Assembly: GCF_014280875.1 (NCBI RefSeq)
Contig: NZ_JACLAL010000005.1
Location: 186,001 to 250,000, forward strand
Reading direction: 5' to 3'
From: Paenirhizobium daejeonense
GTDB lineage: Bacteria > Pseudomonadota > Alphaproteobacteria > Rhizobiales > Rhizobiaceae
DNA length: 64,000 bases
Shown: one piece after another, positions 35,207 to 44,242 of the stretch
Numbering within the stretch: the first letter of the stretch is position 1
Layout of the letters: every line of letters begins with the position of its first letter
Notes under the pieces: model-generated
Seen by the model: only the letters and a program-made list of their open reading frames with translations
The model's database searches: none
What the model was told of the DNA's origin: nothing
Program-made: the position numbers and the translations under genes

Positions 35207-35240
35207 AACCCCGGTTCGCAGGAAGAGCCGGGGTTTTGTT
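35207..35240 (+). terminator. Terminator after clpA
   Basis: AACCCCGG (35207-35214) pairs with CCGGGGTT (35228-35235), followed by TTGTTTTT. Confidence 0.85.
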
Positions 35241-35344
35241 TTTCGGGTGATGACGATCCCGTGATCGAAAATGGCTAACCCTAGGTTCAGGTTGCGGCGG
35301 GTTGTCTTCGAGCGTAGCCTTTAGATGTAGCTTGATGCGGGCGG

Positions 35345-35770
35345 ATGAGCGTGATGGAAGCGGACGGGCACGAGTACATCAGGTTCACGGATGAACAGCG
35401 CGAACTCTGGAATCACGTTACTGTTATGTGGGAAGTTGCCCGCCGCCGCGAAGTGGAGCCTGTCCGCAAACTTTTACATCGCGATTATTCCGGCTGGGTC
35501 ACAGGCACGGATGCGCCGCACGATTATGAAGCGGCGATCGCTTCTGTCGGACCCTATTCGCCACGCGTTCTGCGATATCGGTTGAAACCCCTCAAGGTCA
35601 CCGTCGTGGACAATGAGGTGGGGGTGGTCCATTACAGCTATCAGGCCGAGGTCGAAACGCCGGACGCGGGCGGCAAGTCCGTCGCGGGACGCTGGACCGA
35701 AGTCTATAAGAAGGACGGGGACCGTTGGCTGATGATATCGGTCAGCGGCGGCCCCGACGGAATGCGCTGA
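35345..35770 (+). CDS. NTF2-like (SnoaL/DUF4440-type) protein
   Basis: A 141-residue protein. The helical start (FTDEQRELWNHVTVMWEVAR), a YSGWVTGTDAPHDY turn and a curved sheet (VGVVHYSYQAEVE, then WTEVYKKDGDRWLMISVSGG) are characteristic of the NTF2 fold. Members include small-molecule enzymes and proteins of unknown role. No signal peptide. It stands alone between clpA and azlC. Confidence 0.75.
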   Translation: MSVMEADGHEYIRFTDEQRELWNHVTVMWEVARRREVEPVRKLLHRDYSGWVTGTDAPHDYEAAIASVGPYSPRVLRYRLKPLKVTVVDNEVGVVHYSYQAEVETPDAGGKSVAGRWTEVYKKDGDRWLMISVSGGPDGMR

Positions 35771-35958
35771 GGCCTGTCTACCTTGCCTTCGGTGAGGTGG
35801 ACATCGGTTCCCATTTTTTCCTACGAAATGCGCCCGCTGTCCGCTTGCAAACTCTGGTACGCGAGACCGGGATGGTAGCCTTGCGATCCGGCGTTCTAAC
35901 AGTGTAGGTCTGTGGGCATCCATTCCGCGCGTTCCGGTTTCTTCGTGGCTTCTCTTCA

Positions 35959-36711
35959 ATGAACCAGCCTGCTCCTCAATTCACCTCGCTGCGCTGGGCG
36001 GCAAAGGGTGCGGCGGGCATCTTCAGCCTGCCGGCGATCATCCTCATGACCTCCTTCGTCGGTTTCGCCGCTTTTGCGCTCGAATCGGGCATTTCCCGCG
36101 AGCAGGCAATGCTGATGACGCTGATGGTGTGGGCATTGCCGGCGAAGATGATCCTGATCGGCATGATGGCGAGCGGAGCGAACATCCTGGCGATGTTTCT
36201 CGCGGTATCGCTTTCCTCGATCCGCATGATGCCCATGGTCGCTTCGCTCGTTCCGGAAATGCGCAACGAACGAACGCCGACCTGGCTGCTGCTCTTTCTC
36301 TCCCATTTCGTCGCGATCACCGCCTGGGTCTTCGCCATGGGTACGTTGAAGACTGTTCCCAGGGAGGCGCGTACCGCATATTTCGCCGGCTTTGGCCTGA
36401 CACTGGTTGCGGTCAACACCGTGCTTGTGGGGGTGAGCTACGGTCTCGTCTCCACCTTTCCTCCGCCCGTTGCCGGGGTGCTGTTCTTCCTGACGCCCGT
36501 CTATTTCGTTGCGTCGATCTGGGCGTCGGCCCGCCATTCCGTGGTGCGGATCGCTTTCGTGGTGGGCGTCATCGGCGGTCCGCTACTGGCACTCGTCGCG
36601 CCGGGCTTCGACATCCTGATCGTCGGTCTTGGAGGCGGCACCCTGGCCTATCTGCTCGACCGTTATGTGGTTCGCACAAGGAAGTCGGGGATCGGAGGAG
36701 GCGAGCCATGA
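35959..36711 (+). CDS. azlC: AzlC family branched-chain amino acid exporter subunit
   Basis: A 250-residue inner-membrane protein with about seven hydrophobic segments. It starts with GAAGIFSLPAIILMTSFVGF and contains the AzlC-type loop LSSIRMMPMVASLVPEMRN. It would form a branched-chain amino-acid exporter with AzlD. Its stop overlaps azlD by four bases (ATGA). Confidence 0.88.
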   Translation: MNQPAPQFTSLRWAAKGAAGIFSLPAIILMTSFVGFAAFALESGISREQAMLMTLMVWALPAKMILIGMMASGANILAMFLAVSLSSIRMMPMVASLVPEMRNERTPTWLLLFLSHFVAITAWVFAMGTLKTVPREARTAYFAGFGLTLVAVNTVLVGVSYGLVSTFPPPVAGVLFFLTPVYFVASIWASARHSVVRIAFVVGVIGGPLLALVAPGFDILIVGLGGGTLAYLLDRYVVRTRKSGIGGGEP

Positions 36712-37043
36712 GTGCGACCGACTGGTGGCCCTACGTAGTGATTCTGGTCGCCGGTTGGCTTGCGACCGATATCTGGCGCTGGCTCGGTGTTGTGGCCGGC
36801 AACCGTTTGAACGAAGGTTCGGAAGCGCTTTTGTGGGTGAGGGCGGTTGCAACCGCCCTCGTCATGGCCGTCACAGCAAAACTCATCGTCTTCCCGACCG
36901 GCAGCCTTGAGCACACACCGCTATGGATGAGGCTCGGCGCGGCAGGCCTCGGCTTTCTGGCCTTCCTGCTGGCAGGTGAACGGGTCATCGTCGGCGTCGT
37001 CGTGTCGCTTGCGCTGCTTGCGCTTGGAATTACCCTGTATTGA
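36708..37043 (+). CDS. azlD: AzlD family branched-chain amino acid exporter subunit
   Basis: A 111-residue membrane protein with about four hydrophobic segments from ATG 36708 (GGAGGCGAG upstream). The position after azlC with overlapping stop and start is the standard exporter pair. The motif DIWRWLGVVAGNRLNEGSEA is the family's characteristic loop. It converges with the LysR regulator gene 40 bases later. Confidence 0.85.
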   Translation: MSATDWWPYVVILVAGWLATDIWRWLGVVAGNRLNEGSEALLWVRAVATALVMAVTAKLIVFPTGSLEHTPLWMRLGAAGLGFLAFLLAGERVIVGVVVSLALLALGITLY

Positions 37044-37083
37044 TGGGGCGTCACTAAACGAAACGGCCGTGGTTCGCGTTGGG

Positions 37084-37965
37084 CTACGGAGTGAGTTGGC
37101 CAGATTTTCGCGATTCCAAGAGTAGCCAGTCGCGCATGAGCGCGGCTTCCGGTGTCGGACGATCCTCTTCTATCAGCCAGTAATGTTTTTCCGTGTCGCT
37201 CGCCCGCTCGAAAAGGATCTGCAACGCGCCACGCGCCAGTTCGTCCGCGATCAGGGCGGTTGGGCAGAGCGCCACTCCCAGCCCCGAAGTCACCGAGCTT
37301 ACCAGCAGGTTGAAATCCGCGAACAGGGGACCCGACTCCGTCGGTGCCGCGATTCCTCCTTCGGCAAACCATCTTCTCCATGCCGCCTTGTCTTCGTCAT
37401 GCAGCAGATCCGCGCGGGCGAGGTCGGAGGTTTCAGGAAACGGGCCTTTCCGTTCGACATAGCCCCGTGTTGCGGTCGGACGGGTTGCCGCGCTGAGGAT
37501 TGGCAGTGCCTCCGATGAGGGTCTGACGCCATGCTGGATCAGCAGATCGGCTTTTGCCTCCGCGGGCGTCACGGCGCCGGCTGAATAACTGATCATGACC
37601 TGTATGTCGGGATGCGCTGCCCGGAAGGCGGGAAGGCGAGGAGCAAGCCAGTGTGATACCACCGATGGCAGGCAGGCGAGGCGCACCTGTCGCCGCTGGC
37701 GCGCGGCCGAGAGCTGTTCCGCCGCCGCGGCGATTGCTCCGAGGCTGGTCGATACCGTGCGGCTGAAATCCCGACCTTCCGCAGTCAGTCGGACACCGCG
37801 GGCGCTGCGTTCGAAGAGTGCCACTCCGAACCAGTCTTCAAGCGCCCTGACATGCTGGCTGACGGCCGCTGCCGTCATGCCGAGTTCGGTGGCAGCATGA
37901 CGGAAACTTTCCTTGCGGGCGGCGGCCTCGAAGGCGCGCAGGCTGGGGAGAGGCGGAAGCTTCAT
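37084..37965 (-). CDS. LysR family regulator (GcvA-like)
   Basis: A 293-residue protein; ATG 37965 is preferred over 38001 because the family begins KLPPLPSLRAFEAAARKESF. The helix-turn-helix lies at about 20-40 (FRHAATELGMTAAAVSQHV), followed by a LysR effector domain. It is divergent from the DUF1989 gene at 38088, so that gene is the likely target; azlCD, convergent behind it, is the other neighbour. Confidence 0.88.
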   Translation of the reverse strand: MKLPPLPSLRAFEAAARKESFRHAATELGMTAAAVSQHVRALEDWFGVALFERSARGVRLTAEGRDFSRTVSTSLGAIAAAAEQLSAARQRRQVRLACLPSVVSHWLAPRLPAFRAAHPDIQVMISYSAGAVTPAEAKADLLIQHGVRPSSEALPILSAATRPTATRGYVERKGPFPETSDLARADLLHDEDKAAWRRWFAEGGIAAPTESGPLFADFNLLVSSVTSGLGVALCPTALIADELARGALQILFERASDTEKHYWLIEEDRPTPEAALMRDWLLLESRKSGQLTP

Positions 37966-38087
37966 GTCTCCATGGCTAAGCCATGCTTGCCCTTGAGGCA
38001 AGGAGAAGCCGTCTTGTCAGAGGCTTTATGGGCGTGCAGTTTCCGAAGGTCGATTATCTCCAACGCGCAGCAATATGAAAGACGTCC

Positions 38088-38945
38088 ATGACCATCAAGC
38101 CCGAGATAACAGTTCCCGCAGACGCCGCCGAGCGGCGCGCCGTCAAGCCGGTGGTCGTTTATCCCAATGGAACCTTGCCGACCCCGGATATGGCGCTGCT
38201 GAAGCAGGCCCGGACCAGTCTTGAAAAGATCGATGAGGTCATCGTCCCGCCGCGTGACGGGCGGACGTTCAACGTGCCGAAGGGCCATTTCTTCCGGATC
38301 GTCAGCGTCGAGGGATCGCAGGTCGGCGACCTCAACCTGTGGAATGCCAACGATCTTTCCGAGCGTTTCTTCAGCGGTAAGACCCGTGCGCTGCATGCCA
38401 CCCACGTCACGGTTGGCGACCGTCTCTGGAGCACGCTTCCCTCTCTGAGACCGATGGCGACGATCACCCATGACACGCTTGCCTGGTACGGCTTCGATGA
38501 CGACGGCGGCAGCGTTCACGATGTCATCGGCACGCGCTGCGATCCCTATACCAACAGGTTGCTGTCCGGTGGCGACTATCACAATTGCTGCCACTCGAAC
38601 CTAACGCGGGCGCTCGCCGGCGCGCGGGGTATGGGCTTCTCGGAGGCAGAGCCTCATGTGCATGACGTGCTCAACGTCTTCATGTGCACGGGTTTCACTC
38701 GAGACACGCATCAATACTTCATGAAGGCGAGCCCGGTCCGGCCGGGCGATTTCATCGAGTTCTTCGCCGAGATCGATCTTCTCGGGGGCCTGTCGGCCTG
38801 CCCGGGCGGCGATTGCAGTTCGGAGCATTCGAGCGATACAGCCGCCTGCTATCCGCTGAAGGTCGAGATCTTCCGGCCCGATGTCGAACTCTTGAAGAAC
38901 TGGCCGTTCCCGGAGCGGAATGGCTATGTCAGCCCGGAGCAGTGA
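38088..38945 (+). CDS. DUF1989 (urea carboxylase-associated) family protein
   Basis: A 285-residue protein with the cysteine-rich DUF1989 pattern: VPPRDGRTFNVPKGHFFRIV, then DYHNCCHSNLTRALAG, and GGLSACPGGDCSS. Members are usually encoded beside urea carboxylase and amide transport genes, but none is near here. The metal-binding appearance of the Cys/His block suggests an enzyme. Expression is probably controlled by the divergent LysR protein. Confidence 0.82.
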   Translation: MTIKPEITVPADAAERRAVKPVVVYPNGTLPTPDMALLKQARTSLEKIDEVIVPPRDGRTFNVPKGHFFRIVSVEGSQVGDLNLWNANDLSERFFSGKTRALHATHVTVGDRLWSTLPSLRPMATITHDTLAWYGFDDDGGSVHDVIGTRCDPYTNRLLSGGDYHNCCHSNLTRALAGARGMGFSEAEPHVHDVLNVFMCTGFTRDTHQYFMKASPVRPGDFIEFFAEIDLLGGLSACPGGDCSSEHSSDTAACYPLKVEIFRPDVELLKNWPFPERNGYVSPEQ

Positions 38946-38951
38946 CGGCTG

Positions 38952-39080
38952 TCAGCCGATCAGCCAGAACAGGCCGCCGAAGATGATTATGAAGGCGATG
39001 ATGACCCCGAGAATCCGGCCCAGGCCCTCGTTGGTGTTGGTGTGCTGCCCGACGATCGCGTAGTAGAAGTCGTTCTTCAT
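38952..39080 (-). CDS. 42-residue membrane protein
   Basis: ATG 39080 with AAGGA at about 39089-39093 on the reverse strand. The protein is KNDFYYAIVGQHTNTNEGLG followed by one hydrophobic segment rich in Ile (residues 24-41) ending IG. Good ribosome site, start and composition support a real small gene. It is too short to be found by length. Function unknown. Confidence 0.6.
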   Translation of the reverse strand: MKNDFYYAIVGQHTNTNEGLGRILGVIIAFIIIFGGLFWLIG

Positions 39081-39182
39081 CCCGGTTTTCCTTCCGTCCG
39101 TGTGGCTGCAATGGCCTTGCAAGTTCTGGAGCCGCGCGCTCCGCAGAAGGTTCCTGCCGACGCGCGACGCTGAGGCGGAAAA

Positions 39183-39608
39183 TCAAAGTGCGGCCTTGAT
39201 CTTCTCCGCATTGGCCTTCAGCACTTCGATATCTTCCATCTTGCCGGAATGCGGCTTGAGCGGCACGCCTTCGTGGCGCGGAATGACATGGAAGTGCAGG
39301 TGATAGACGGTCTGCCCGGCGGCCGGTTCGTTGAACTGGGCGACGAACACGCCATCGGCTTCAAAAGCTTCCTTGGCTGCGACCGCGAGCTTCTGCACGA
39401 CCGGAATCAGTTTGGCGAGGACCGCGGGATCGGCATCGAGGAGGTTGCGGGAGCCAACCTTGGGAATCACCAGCAAATGCCCGGTTGCCTGTGGCATTAC
39501 ATCCATGAAGGCGAGGGTGTCGTCATCCTCATAGAGCTTTACGGAGGGGATCTCGCCTTTCAGGATCTTGGCGAAGATGTTGTTCGGATCGTAGGCCGGG
39601 CTGGTCAT
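39183..39608 (-). CDS. HIT family protein (HinT-like)
   Basis: A 141-residue nucleotide-binding hydrolase. The HIT triad His-phi-His-phi-His is H103, H105 and H107 in HLHFHVIPR. The start SPAYDPNNIFAKILKGEIPS is typical of HinT. Such proteins hydrolyse adenosine phosphoramidates. It is separate from the reverse operon beginning at 42080, with 69 bases between. Confidence 0.93.
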   Translation of the reverse strand: MTSPAYDPNNIFAKILKGEIPSVKLYEDDDTLAFMDVMPQATGHLLVIPKVGSRNLLDADPAVLAKLIPVVQKLAVAAKEAFEADGVFVAQFNEPAAGQTVYHLHFHVIPRHEGVPLKPHSGKMEDIEVLKANAEKIKAAL

Positions 39609-39677
39609 GGGTATCTCCTCATTGTCGGCGCCACTTAATGCGATCGCCCGCTCGGGATCAAGAATGGCTTTGGTCGA

Positions 39678-40868
39678 TCAGTCGTCTTCGCGCTGTTGCC
39701 GCTCTCCCTTGCGGAAGGGTGTGTGCTCGTCGAGATAGTCGCCGATCTGCTCGACCTCCCGCCGCTCGTGCTCCAGATAGTCGGAGACCGCCTTCCTTAG
39801 CCCGGCATGGGCAATATAGTGAGCGGAATGGGTGGTCACCGGCTGGTAGCCGCGCGCAAGCTTGTGCTCACCCTGCGCGCCGGCCTCGACCTTTTTGAGA
39901 CCCCTGGCGAGAGCGAAGTCTATTGCCTGGTGGTAGCAGACCTCGAAATGCAGGAAGGGGTGATCCTCGACGCAGCCCCAATGACGGCCGAACAGCGTAT
40001 CGCCGCCGATGAAATTGATGGCGCCTGCAATATACTTGCCGCTGCGCCTTGCCATGACCAGCAGGATATCCTCCGCCATCCGTTCGCCGATCAGCGAGTA
40101 GAACATGCGGGTCAGGTACGGCTTGCCCCACTTGCGGCTGCCGGTATCCATATAGAAGGCGAAGAACTGGTCCCAGATGTCCTCGGTGAGGTCCGATCCG
40201 GTCAGCCAGTCGATGGTGATTCCGTTCTCAAGCGCGGCACGACGCTCCTTCTTCAGCGCCTTGCGTTTGCGGGAGGCGAGCGTTTCCAGAAACGCCTCAT
40301 GATTGGCGTAGCCCTCATTGATGAAATGAAACTGCTGGTCGGTTCGATGCAGGAAGCCCTGCTGTTTGAATGCCGGCAATTCGTGTTCCGGCACGAAGGT
40401 GGCATGCGCAGAGGAAACGCCGAGTTCGTCCGCGACCTGCCGCAATCCGGAGGCCAAAACCTCTTGGATGGCGCTGTCATCCTGCCCGATAGCCGCCATC
40501 AGGCGCGGCCCTGTTGCGGGCGTGAAGGGAATGGCGCTTTGAAGTTTCGGATAATAGTGGCCGCCTGCGCGCTCGAAGGCGTCAGCCCAGCCATGGTCGA
40601 AGACATACTCGCCACGGCTGTGGTTCTTCAGGTAGGAGGGGACGGCGCCGATAAGTGCGCCGTCGCCGTTTTCGAGGAGAAGGTGATGACCGAGCCAGCC
40701 GGTCTCAGCCGTAGCCGAGCCCGATTCCTCCATCGCCGACAGGAAGGCATGGGAATTGAAAGGATTATAATCCTTCAATCCCCGGTAGGCGCCGGAGAGT
40801 TGGGTCCAGCGTTCCGGTGCGATCTTGCAAAAGGATCTTTCGATCCGGATCGTCAGCTCTCCTGTCAT
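39678..40868 (-). CDS. GNAT/FemAB-type N-acetyltransferase (DUF482)
   Basis: A 396-residue protein with the DUF482 layout: two GNAT-like halves, with LSAMEESGSATAETGWLGHH early, FYMDTGSRKWGKPYLTR in the middle and GVEAGAQGEHKLARGYQPV-type ending (here KVEAGAQGEHKLARGY). Homologues are annotated as peptidoglycan-related acyltransferases, but the substrate is not established. It is third in a reverse operon after RidA and the glycerophosphodiesterase gene, ten bases after the latter. Confidence 0.8.
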   Translation of the reverse strand: MTGELTIRIERSFCKIAPERWTQLSGAYRGLKDYNPFNSHAFLSAMEESGSATAETGWLGHHLLLENGDGALIGAVPSYLKNHSRGEYVFDHGWADAFERAGGHYYPKLQSAIPFTPATGPRLMAAIGQDDSAIQEVLASGLRQVADELGVSSAHATFVPEHELPAFKQQGFLHRTDQQFHFINEGYANHEAFLETLASRKRKALKKERRAALENGITIDWLTGSDLTEDIWDQFFAFYMDTGSRKWGKPYLTRMFYSLIGERMAEDILLVMARRSGKYIAGAINFIGGDTLFGRHWGCVEDHPFLHFEVCYHQAIDFALARGLKKVEAGAQGEHKLARGYQPVTTHSAHYIAHAGLRKAVSDYLEHERREVEQIGDYLDEHTPFRKGERQQREDD

Positions 40869-40878
40869 GGGTCTCCCG

Positions 40879-41613
40879 TCAGGCGGTTTCGACCAGCGTC
40901 TCGCGCGGATCGAAACCTTCGAAGGTCATCTGGTCTGCATACTTATAGGTATGCTCGCGCATGATTTCATCCCTGACCGTCCATGTGATGACCGGAATGC
41001 CTCTTTCCCTGAGGGCCGTGACGAAGCTGTTCGGCAGATGCGGTGCGCAGTAGGAAACGAAATCGAGCCCGAGCTGCATGGCTTCGTCATGCACGAAGAA
41101 CTGTTCCGGATCCGCGCCTTCGGCCGTCAGTCCGACCGGGTAGGGGCATTCGAGGGACTTGAGGTCCTTCAGCAGCCAGTGGTCGAAGCTCATCAGCGCG
41201 ACCTTGCCTTCATAGCCTTCCAGTACGTCGAGCACGGCTTCGGCGAGGCCGTCGTCCTCTTCGGCGCTGATGCCCTTGAGTTCTATGACCAGCGGCACGC
41301 GTCCCTTGACGAGGGTGAGCATCTGTCTGAGCGTTGGAATGCGGTCGGCGGTGCCGCCGATCGAAAGCATGCCCAGTTCGCCTGCGGTGCGTTCTCGCAC
41401 CTCACCCTTCAGGCCGCAGAGGCGCTGCAGGTCGTGATCGTGAAAGACCATCGGCACGCTGTCGGACGAAAGCTGGATGTCGCATTCGATGGCGAAGCCG
41501 GCATCAACCGCCCGGGAAAAGGCCGAAAGCGTATTCTCCCAGACCTGTTTGTTCATGTCGTGATAGCCGCGATGGGCGACCGGACGTTCCTTGATCCAGT
41601 CTGCGGATGTCAC
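40879..41613 (-). CDS. Glycerophosphodiester phosphodiesterase
   Basis: A 244-residue cytoplasmic GDPD: catalytic motif VAHRGYHDMNKQVWENTLSA (His with following Glu/Asn), metal ligands ECDIQLSSDSVPMVFHDHDL, and later VIELKG. It hydrolyses glycerophosphodiesters to glycerol-3-phosphate and an alcohol. It overlaps the RidA gene by four bases, so both are translated together. Confidence 0.9.
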   Translation of the reverse strand: MTSADWIKERPVAHRGYHDMNKQVWENTLSAFSRAVDAGFAIECDIQLSSDSVPMVFHDHDLQRLCGLKGEVRERTAGELGMLSIGGTADRIPTLRQMLTLVKGRVPLVIELKGISAEEDDGLAEAVLDVLEGYEGKVALMSFDHWLLKDLKSLECPYPVGLTAEGADPEQFFVHDEAMQLGLDFVSYCAPHLPNSFVTALRERGIPVITWTVRDEIMREHTYKYADQMTFEGFDPRETLVETA

Positions 41614-42080
41614 GCCCTGATCTCCAGGATAGCGTCGATCTCGACGGCGGCATTGAGCGGCAGTGCTGCCATGCCGACGGCGGCGCGGGCATGCTTGCCG
41701 GCCTCGCCGAGAATGTTGGCGATCAGGTTGGAGGCGCCGTTGATGACGAGGTGCTGCTCGACGAAGCCGGAAGCCGACGCAACGAAACCGTTGAGCTTGA
41801 TGACACGCACGATCCGGGAAAGATCGCCGCCAAGGGCGGACTTGGCCTGGGCCAGGATGTTGATGGCGCAGAGTTCGGCAGCCCGCTGCGCATCGGCAAG
41901 CGCGACATCGGAGCCCACGAGGCCGGTGATCGCCACTTTTCCGCCTTCAATCGGCAGCTGGCCGGAGAGATAAAGAAGGTTTCCGCTGATGACGTAGGGT
42001 ACATAATTGGCGGCTGGGGCAGCTGCTTCCGGCAGCTGGATGCCCATGGCTGCCAGGCGACCGTCGATGCTATCGGACAT
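41610..42080 (-). CDS. RidA family protein
   Basis: A 156-residue protein of the YER057c/YjgF/UK114 family. The family core (LLYLSGQLPIEGG, then GNLSRIVRV-like DLSRIVRVIKL, then HARAAVGMAALPLNAAVEI) is complete, and the arginine that binds substrate in deaminating members is present in HARAAV. RidA-type enzymes remove reactive enamine/imine intermediates. It is longer than canonical RidA by about 25 N-terminal residues. First gene of the reverse operon. Confidence 0.88.
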   Translation of the reverse strand: MSDSIDGRLAAMGIQLPEAAAPAANYVPYVISGNLLYLSGQLPIEGGKVAITGLVGSDVALADAQRAAELCAINILAQAKSALGGDLSRIVRVIKLNGFVASASGFVEQHLVINGASNLIANILGEAGKHARAAVGMAALPLNAAVEIDAILEIRA

Positions 42081-42198
42081 GTGTGTTTCCCGGATCTGTT
42101 GGTAAGTTGAAAAAGAATCCTGTGGTGACCAAAGCAGGTCTCGCTTTTGCCGGATCTGTTCTTATAACATCGCGAAAGAGTCCAACAGGAGGATATCG

Positions 42199-43029
42199 AT
42201 GTTTCGTTCGTCATTTGCCGTTGTGCTGACTGCCTTCGGAGCGCTCAGCATGACGGGTGCATCGGCGAATGCTGCGGTCGCGGGCGGTCTGGTGCCGCAC
42301 CGCGCAGTCTACGATATCGAGTTGAAGCAGGCGTCAGACCGCTCCGGCATCGAGGGCATGCGCGGCCGCATGGTCTATGAGTTTAGCGGCTCGGAATGCG
42401 CCGGCTACACGACGAATTTCCGCTTTGTCACCCGGATCGATACCGGTGAACAGGTTCGCGTCACCGACCAGCAGAGCTTCACCTTCGAGGATTTAGCCAA
42501 GGGCAAGTTCCGCTTCGAGACTAAGTCTTTCACCGATGACCAGCTCGACAAGGATGTGAGCGGCGCGGCCGCCGACGAGAACGGCAAGGTGAAGATCGAG
42601 CTTTCGGAACCCGCCAAGCGTGCGGTTGAGCTGGCGGACAGCCGGTTCCCGGCCGAGCACATGCTCGAAGTCATCGACAATGCCCGCAAGGGGCGCACCT
42701 TCTTCGAGGCGCGCATATTCGATGGCTCGGAGGACGGCGACAAAAGCTACCTGACCACCACGATCGTTGGCCCTGAACGCAAGCCTGTCACGACCGAATC
42801 AAAAGACAAAGCGTCCGAGGCTTTGGCCGGCACCGCCTATTGGCCTGTGTCCATCGCCTATTACGACGAAAAGGCCGTTGGTGACGTTCTGCCAATCTAT
42901 ACCCAGTCCTTCAAGCTCTATGAAAACGGCATCACCCAGGATCTGACGCTTGACTACGGCGATTTCATCCTCAGCGGCAAGCTGACCAATCTGGAGGTCC
43001 TGGGTTCGGGAGACTGTAAGCCTCGCTGA
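42199..43029 (+). CDS. eipB: EipB-like cell envelope integrity protein (DUF1849)
   Basis: A 276-residue periplasmic protein with signal peptide (about 1-25, ending ASANAA). It carries the family start GGLVPHRAVYDIELKQASD and two cysteines, Cys67 (SGSECAGY) and Cys273 (near the C-terminus), which form the disulfide of the EipB beta-spiral described in Brucella, where it is required for envelope integrity. GGAGG at 42188-42192 precedes ATG 42199. It is divergent from the RidA operon. Confidence 0.88.
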   Translation: MFRSSFAVVLTAFGALSMTGASANAAVAGGLVPHRAVYDIELKQASDRSGIEGMRGRMVYEFSGSECAGYTTNFRFVTRIDTGEQVRVTDQQSFTFEDLAKGKFRFETKSFTDDQLDKDVSGAAADENGKVKIELSEPAKRAVELADSRFPAEHMLEVIDNARKGRTFFEARIFDGSEDGDKSYLTTTIVGPERKPVTTESKDKASEALAGTAYWPVSIAYYDEKAVGDVLPIYTQSFKLYENGITQDLTLDYGDFILSGKLTNLEVLGSGDCKPR

Positions 43030-43074
43030 GATTGCGGCAAGAGAAGGTATTCGTTCGATTTGTCACGCAATACT

Positions 43075-43101
43075 CTTGATTTCCAAGGGCAAGCCCTATA
43101 A
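43075..43101 (+). promoter_or_regulatory. Possible rpsB promoter
   Basis: CTTGAT (43075-43080), 15 bases, then CTATAA (43096-43101). The boxes fit the rhizobial consensus, but the spacer is two bases short. It would give a leader of about 115 bases. Confidence 0.3.
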
Positions 43102-43226
43102 GGGCAGCACCATTCCACACGCGAAGCTTGGGATCGACCGGGAGAAATCCGGCCGTTTCCGCCGGTGGCGTCGAAAAAGGGCGCTGTTTGCTTTGCGGGG
43201 GTTAAACCGGAAAAGGAGTAAAAGGC

Positions 43227-43994
43227 ATGGCATTGCCCGATTTTAGCATGCGTCAGCTTCTGGAAGCTGGCGTTCACTTCGGTCACCAGACTCACCGCTG
43301 GAACCCGAAGATGAAGCCGTATATCTTCGGCGATCGTAACAACATCCACATCATCGACCTGGCTCAGACCGTTCCGATGCTGTCGCGCGCCCTTCAGGTT
43401 GTGTCCGACACCGTCGCTCGTGGTGGCCGCGTCCTGTTCGTTGGCACCAAGCGTCAGGCTTCCGAGCTGATTGCTGACTCGGCCAAGCGTTCGGCCCAGT
43501 ACTACGTCAACTCCCGCTGGCTCGGCGGCATGATGACCAACTGGAAGACCATTTCGAACTCGATCCAGCGTCTGCGCAAGCTCGATGAGATCCTGTCTTC
43601 GGAACAGTCCGGCTACAACAAGAAAGAGCGCCTGAACCTTGAGCGCGAGCGCGAAAAGCTCGACAAGGCTCTCGGTGGTATCAAGGACATGGGCGGCACG
43701 CCGGACCTGATGTTCATCATCGACACCAACAAGGAAAAGATCGCGATCGACGAAGCCAAGCGCCTCGGCATCCCGGTCGTTGCGATCATCGACTCGAACT
43801 GCGATCCGGACCTGATCGACTACCCGATCCCGGGTAACGACGACGCTTCGCGCGCTATCTCGCTGTATTGCGACCTGATTGCCCGCGCTGCCATCGACGG
43901 CATTGCTCGTCAGCAGGGTGCTGCTGGCCGCGACATCGGCGCTTCCGCCGAAGTTCCGGTCGAGCCCGCTCTCGAAGGCGAAGCCGGCGCCTGA
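43227..43994 (+). CDS. rpsB: 30S ribosomal protein S2
   Basis: A 255-residue protein with AAAGGAG at 43212-43218 before ATG 43227. The family start [20 protein letters not shown] and the later [15 protein letters not shown] are conserved. The C-terminus is an Ala/Glu-rich extension typical of alphaproteobacteria. First gene of the translation/lipid block; hairpins separate it from tsf. Confidence 0.98.
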   Translation: MALPDFSMRQLLEAGVHFGHQTHRWNPKMKPYIFGDRNNIHIIDLAQTVPMLSRALQVVSDTVARGGRVLFVGTKRQASELIADSAKRSAQYYVNSRWLGGMMTNWKTISNSIQRLRKLDEILSSEQSGYNKKERLNLEREREKLDKALGGIKDMGGTPDLMFIIDTNKEKIAIDEAKRLGIPVVAIIDSNCDPDLIDYPIPGNDDASRAISLYCDLIARAAIDGIARQQGAAGRDIGASAEVPVEPALEGEAGA

Positions 43995-44001
43995 TTCGAA
44001 C

Positions 44002-44081
44002 TGGCGGGTTCGCCCGCCATCGCAGTATAGTTGCAATCGGCCGCCACTCAGCCAATCGGGTTGGCGGCCGGTTCCGTTTTT
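44002..44081 (+). terminator. Two hairpins between rpsB and tsf, the second with a T-run
   Basis: Hairpin 1: TGGCGGG (44002-44008) with CCCGCCA (44013-44019). Hairpin 2: GGCCGCCA (44039-44046) with TGGCGGCC (44062-44069), followed within six bases by TTTTT (44076-44080). Termination here may be partial, since rpsB and tsf are usually co-expressed; tsf could also have its own promoter in 44082-44242. Confidence 0.65.
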
Positions 44082-44242
44082 AAAGGCCGGCCCGGTCGTG
44101 GGTGCAAACCTCCGAGCCGTGGCGAATTCGACGTGATGGTTCGGCTTCATCACGATGTCACACTTCCGGGTACAACTCGTGCCCAAAACAGGCGCCGATG
44201 GCATTTTCGCACGGCGTCGCGTGAAACGATAAGAGGCAAACA

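Noticed and set aside
39638..39898. Short forward open frames around the DUF482 gene
   Set aside because: They lie opposite a clear gene and have no start signals.
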